From: Schistosoma haematobium
Lineage: Eukaryota; Platyhelminthes; Trematoda; Strigeidida; Schistosomatidae
Direction: 5' to 3'
Length of the DNA stretch: 64,000 nucleotides
Assembly: GCF_000699445.3 (NCBI RefSeq)
Contig: NC_067195.1
Location: 69,374,591-69,438,590 of the forward strand
In this document: positions 40,390 through 47,383 of the stretch, in pieces
How the letters are laid out: every line of letters begins with the position of its first letter
How positions within the stretch are numbered: position 1 is the stretch's first letter
The notes under the pieces: generated by a model
What the model saw: the letters and a program-made list of their open reading frames with translations, nothing else
Databases searched by the model: none
Told to the model about the DNA's origin: nothing
Made by a program: the position numbers and the translations under genes

Positions 40390-43300
40390 GAGTTTCTTGA
40401 TTTTTACATATATTACAATATCAAACAAATAAATCAATAAATAATGAACATTTCATATTTCCACATTCTCTGTTCATTTCTTTATCGATTGTTTTCTCTT
40501 GTAATTTCTCTTCTACTCTAGTCATATTTGTTTAATTTGTAGGAGAAATTTATCTTTATTTTGCCCTTTTGTATGTTAATAATAATGATATTAATAACAA
40601 TAATGTTATTCAGTACTATAAAAGTTGTTCAGTCAGTCAGTAACAACGTAGAACTTCGTACGTACGTACATCAGTTCCAGTTGCCATATCACATTAGCAC
40701 AGAGATACAGTTATCGATTCAAATACATAGTGGTAGAGTTGGTAAGAGTATAAGCAGTCATCGGAATTATTAGGGTTTGAAGATGTTATTCAAGGTGTAT
40801 AATCCAGTGAAATAAATTTGGAAAGATAAAAAAGGGACACGAGGAATTTGGGAGAACACAAAGAGTGGGTGCACCTGCGCCATAAACGTTGTTGCAGTAA
40901 GAAGTGCTCCGAATCAGTTGTACAGTATAATAACATCTGTTTAATATATAGTCAAATTATAATTATTCAATAAAAAGTTTTCTAAATATTTTTAATAGTC
41001 ATAACTAGCTATCTATCTCCAAGCAAGAAAGTTTTCTACCAGATGACAGTCTAATATTTGTTCTTGAACATTTTATTTATTTATTGTTAATATGTTGAGT
41101 GTTTGCTTATCGAAATGTGATGATAAAACTATGATATATATATATATACTATTAGAAACTTTCCTGTTTCTTTATTATAGGAATCTAATTTCAATGGTGA
41201 ACTCAATGCAGTCAGAGAACAATTTAATCAATTATTTTCACTGATTGAAATAGTTGATCCAACTTTCAGCGAATATCTTGGTAATTTTTATTAAATTAAT
41301 GACAAGTTTATTAACATCAGGATAAAATATTCCAGGAAACATAACTTATAAAGAAAATAATATGTACAACCAAAATTTAAAAAAGGAACTTGTATCTATC
41401 TTTAGATTGTAATTATCTACTGACTGTATGCCCTCACATACCCATCGCATTTTTGATACGTATATGTAATTCTAGCAGTAATTCGTAAACCTACCTGAAA
41501 TATCTATAGCATAATGTTTCGTATGGTTTTCTTCTTTTATAAGACTTAATAACAACAACTGGGTGTTTTTTTGTTTTACTATCTAAGAATATCGAAAATC
41601 CTAAACAGTCAGTCAGTCATGCGTAACGTGAAAGCTGGCATGCATGTACATTGGTTCAAGTTGCCACACCCCAATAACGCGACGACAATCTAGAGCAGTA
41701 ACAGTATTGGCGGTAATTGAAAAGATTAAGCATAGAAAATACGATTCGGGAAATGCAAATTCATGGAATAGGAAAATTTAAAATAAAGAAAAACTTTGTA
41801 TCTGAGGAAAAACACTGTAAATATAACTCCACCATTGAGATCACTTCTAAGGCATACTATCTAACTCTTTTAACTACTAAATAAAATTACCGTGCTGACT
41901 TTGACTAGGTTATTTGCATCTACCAAAACACCTCAGTTAAACAGCTAATGGCTTCATGGACTAATGTCATTTTTTAGTTTGGCCACCTCTAGCTTTTTCC
42001 CAACCTACTCCCATAATAGCTATCATCACTAGTGTAGGTAAGCAGTGATTGAATATGCATAATACTTCACCCAACCACCTCAGTCGACAAAAACCTCATC
42101 AAATGATGTAGCATATTTACCCAGTATCCTACTCCTAATCTCCACATTCCTCAGTTTTTTGGTTTCAATAAACACTAGCAATGCCTCAAAGGCACATTAG
42201 TCATCCCGATTTCCTTAATTATAAGTATTCTCTATGAACTGTTTTCTCTCTTCCTTTCTAAATGTTAGATCTACGGAATTGACCACATCTGTTAAATTTC
42301 AGTTTGGGTGTGTAATAACTTACACCTGTTACTCCTCGTTGAGGAACATAGGCCACCCACCAGAATTCTCCATCAAACCCTGTCCTGGAAAATCCTTTCC
42401 ACTTGTTATTCACCCTTTTCACGTTTGCTTCTGGTTCCCGACACAATGTGTTCTTCGGCTTTCCTCTTTTCTATTTCCCTTCAGGATCCCAAGTTAACGC
42501 TTGTCTCGTGATGCAGTTTGTTGATTTCCGTGATGTGTGTCCTATCCACTCCCAACATCTTTTCCTCTTCAGTTGGAAGTTGGTTTATTCTCCCCCTCAG
42601 TAGCCTGTTGATGATGATATCCGACCGACAGACATTAAGTATCTTATGTAGACTAGTGTTTGTAAATTCTTGTACCCTTTTGATGATGGTTGTGGTAGTT
42701 CTCCAATTTTCAGCTCCATACAGTAGAACTGTCTTGACGTTTGTATTGTAGATTCTGACTTTGATGTTGGTTGACAGTTGTTTTGAGTTCCATGCGTTCT
42801 TCAGTTGTAGGAATACCACCCTTACTTTACCAATCCTTGTGTCTACAACTTCATCGGATCTTCCTTGTGCATCGATGATGCTGCCCAGGTACGTGGGAGT
42901 TTCCACCTCTTTCCATCAAGCGTGATTGAGTTAGTGTTCTCCGTGTTGTATTTGAGGATGTTGATTTATCCATTGTATATGTTGAGGCCTATTGATGCAG
43001 AGGCTGTTGCTACACCAACTGTCTTCCACTGCGTTTGTTCGTGTGTATGGGATAGATCGATTTGATCCCCTACGAAGTCCAAATCATCCAGGTGTGTCGA
43101 AGCTGTCCATTGTATTCCGTGCTTCCCTTCAGGTGTGAAGGTCTTCGTAATTCAGTTGACCACCAGATGAAAGAGAAAGTGGGAGAGTAAGCAGCCTTGT
43201 CTAACTTCGATTTTCACTTGGAATGCATCTGTCAGCTGTCCTCTATCGTATGAATTCCGGATGCTTTTGACGATTTTCTTGAGTACTCTATGGTGTCGAA

Positions 43301-46300
43301 AAATTTTCCATAAAATTCTCCTATCCACACTGTCAAATGCTTTCTCATAATCAAGGAAGTTGGTGTGTAGTGATGAGTTCCGCTTAACTGCTCGTTCAAC
43401 AATTCTTCGTAGCGCCTTGACTTGGTCTGTGTAAGACCAATCTTTACGGGATCCTAACTGTTGATATCGATGTTGGGCGTCTACTGAGTCTTTCATCCGG
43501 TTCATCAACACTGTTGAGAACCTTTCCTGGTACTGATATTAGTGTGATGCCTCTGTAGTTCTCACACTTGCTCAGATCTCCTTTCTTCGGTATCTTGATG
43601 AGGTGCCGTTCTATTCAGTCTGTAGTTGGCACTTGTTCTTCCTCCCAAATCTTCCTGAATAGAATGTGGAGCATGTTTACAGTTACTTCTATGTCTGACT
43701 TCAGTGCTTTTGTTTGTATATTGTCAGGTCTGTCTCTTGATTTATGTGGTGGTCATCCTGATTCTTCGACCTTTAGTGGAGTAACATCTGTCCGAAGGTC
43801 TGCGTGCTCTGCTTCGATACTCGGTGGGTTCAATGGAGTTGGTATATTCAAGAGTTCCTCAAAGTGTTAGTTTGAGACTGTGGGAATTTTTAAATTTGAT
43901 TGAAACCATGAACCGACCAATGTTAGACCAGGTTTTCAATGGTGATCAAATCTATCGGTCCATTATTTCAATTCTTTCTTGTCTGTCAATAACTTTATAG
44001 ACTAATCAATAATAGACTTTTCTAACAATAGGTAACACTTTGTCGTATATTCGTTCATTACTTAAAATAGATGGCTAAATACTTTTTTCGAAGCTGCTAT
44101 ATATGTAACATGAAACTGGATGGTTTCCCTGTTTTTATTACTTTTAAAAACGTACCTTAAGGCAGAGAATAATTTATGCAAGACCGCTTGAGCAATAGTT
44201 CTCTCTCTCTCTCTCGCTCTCTGTATATATATATAATTTCGATAACTATTTTGAAGCAGAATGACTTTAAATATTAAAGAAATGACAAAGATGATTATGT
44301 AGCATTTTTGTGTTGGATAATACAGTGTTTTAGCATTTTACAAAGTCTTCATCTGGTTCAGTATGTTTATTTTTATGTCACACTTGTGTTGCCAAAAAAG
44401 TGTAGTTTTCTTTCTTGTGAATCTTCAAGAAATCTAACTGACAGTTGATAGTTTAATGCGCTATCACTTTTATTGTGCAAACTTTAGTTTATTCACTATA
44501 TCTAAATGTTTGAGATTATTGTAAATCCATTTAGCTGTTAGCATAACATACGTTTAATTATCTTAGCTAATGTAACCACATTTAATCTAAATAAATTTCA
44601 ATACTTGGTTTGACCGATATAAGTAAGCCTTCGAAGATTAATTTTTTGCTTGTAATAAAATGTAGTAGAACATTAATACTTGATCTTATTGTCAGTACGT
44701 GTTTAGAAATCGTTATGATTACACATTGTAGCGCTAGCTAACAATTTTCTACTGACTTGAATGTATTATAGCTGGCATTCCATGAATCATTAACTTAACA
44801 AAGTTAATACAATTTTATAAGAAGATAGCTTCCTCGATGTAATCCACTTCTAGTTGTTAAATTAAATCTCATTTTAAATAATTCTGAACTTACGAATTTT
44901 CATCTAGTACATAGAAAACTTACTTTGAAGATGTTCAGAAGGATAATATCATTTCATATCACATAAAATTTCGTATTGTTTTTATACTTTGATTTTGTTC
45001 ATTTACGTAAACTGGTAACCAATTCGCATCTTGTAAATCTTATTTTTACTAAAATTTCTACAATAATGTTTACAGAATCGAAAAGTGCCAAAGAAATGCC
45101 GTTTTGCTTCCGCTGGTTGTTAATTCATTTCAAACGAGAATTCTCATACAAAGATACTATGACTTTATGGGAGGTATGTTAAATTAATCATATGTTAATA
45201 ATTGTTTTAATTTTTTAATTCAATAGTTTCTTCAAATTCATGTATAAGTTGTTCGTTTATTTTTTGTTAATTTTCTAAACTGGTTATTTTTCTTGTAATT
45301 ACCTAAGTTATACACTAATAATTTCGAAAACGTTTCGCTATTTTTCTAACTCTTCATTTGTTATTGATGATTATATTATTTACTAAAACGTGTTTATTTA
45401 CTTTAATCAGTGTTTTAAAATCTATTTTAATCGGTATACAACCACCTACAATCTGGTTAGCGTTTTTTGACAAGGTTGTTTTCTACGGGGTGGGGTTGCC
45501 GACCCCATGCCCAACCCTCCTTTACCCGAGCTCGGGATTGGCAGTAGCCCTGGATGAGCTACAGGTAGAGTATACCACCTACGATCACTTATTAGTTATT
45601 TGTTATTTCTCTATATCCTCACATGATTGTGACATGTTAAATGTCGTAAGATTTTAAGAAAATTTTGCGTTGGCTTGTCTTGACCATACTTCATATTAAC
45701 ACAGAGGAAATCAACTTAAACATCTAAAAATGTAAACCCATCAATGGCTGTGGAGTACCGAAGAAAAAAAAACAAAATGAAACCAATGAAATATTAAAAT
45801 ATAGAAAACCTTGAAGATATTTTGGCATAACGGAAAAAACAAGCAAGTGGATGGTTGAGTTCTATTGAGGTCTCGTGTGACCAAGTTTTAATAACAACAG
45901 AGCAGTTTTATACTCTCTTCCTCTCTAGTTCGACTATCGATTATTTAGCTTATATTGCCAGTACGATCGGTGAACTGTTTACCAATTTAGACATCGACCA
46001 ATTAGGAACAACCAAGACCTTAAAGCTTACTACTCTTCGAGATCTTTCTAACCTAGTGTCCAATCAGAAGACATAGATAGGAAGCAGATCAGTCCTCCAT
46101 TGTAATTCATTCTGTCATGACTCAGAATCTATACAATATACCTGACGACACAGCAACACAATTAGGTAATTACACTGTTTGCTTATAAATCGGAGTAATA
46201 AGTAAATAAATAATTAATAGTAAATCTGGAACGATAACGTATATGACAGCGATTTATGGGTTAAACAAAATTTAAAAAATAGGAGAATAAAAATTTTTTA

Positions 46301-47326
46301 CTGTTCAAGCGTCTATTAATTGTACAATAAAAGTGTAAAAATTGTCCTTCGTACGATAGTTCCAAGAGCTATATTTCCATACTACCCTCTCCATTATACC
46401 AGTTTTATTTTTACGTCTAGTATACTATCCTAGATACTCATATTTTCATTCTCTCAGTTGATGTACACAGAGTAGTTTAATCAGGTTTTCATTATGAAGG
46501 CGATTTCAATATCAGGTACTTGACATAAAACTGTGAGCTTATGTTTCGCGCTAGTTTATACTTGTTACCAAGTAGTACCTGCAATCCGGAACTTGTGTCC
46601 TGTGTGAAATTCAAGTTTGGATCATCCAGTTTCATAATATGAGACGTTGCTATTGAACTATTCGGGCTTCGACTGATATCCTGTAAAACTGAGATATTTA
46701 CACTGGTTGGTCAATGATTTATAGTAATTGCCTTGTCAATTCCCTCAAGATTGCTAGCAATTTACGTCGACTAGTTCTAGCTTAGAATAAAACCTAGGTT
46801 TATGGTTTCCTGACCATTCATGAAGACTAGTAGTCAGAATTCAACTTGATTAATAGAATTCGATCAGCGTTATGAGTTAGATAAGCATAACATTGGTTAC
46901 TACTTTGTAACCAGTTAATGTGAAATTAAATTGAAGTCTCACGTTTCCTTGATATGATTATATTTACCAGTGAGTTTTGCTAATGACAAGAGTCAAACCC
47001 GTTCATGACTTTCCATTCTGCATTAATAGTGTTATCATTTTTGGTGTAATGCTTTCTCTAGGCGTTTTGGACAGATTATCGGACTAAGAATTTCCATATC
47101 TTTTTCGCTGCCGCCATACTTTTGACTCAAAGAGATAATATCATGAATAGAAAATATGATGCAAACAGTATATTAAAGGTTAGTTTATTTCATAAAAATA
47201 AATCACCAGAAATTATATTTCACGGTAAAAGAGTTGACGTAGTTAGAAAAACTTTCGACATGTTGATTCCGTAATGATATATAAATGCACCATAGAAGTA
47301 TAAAGTATTACGTTGTATACAATGCT

Positions 47327-47383
<57 letters not shown>
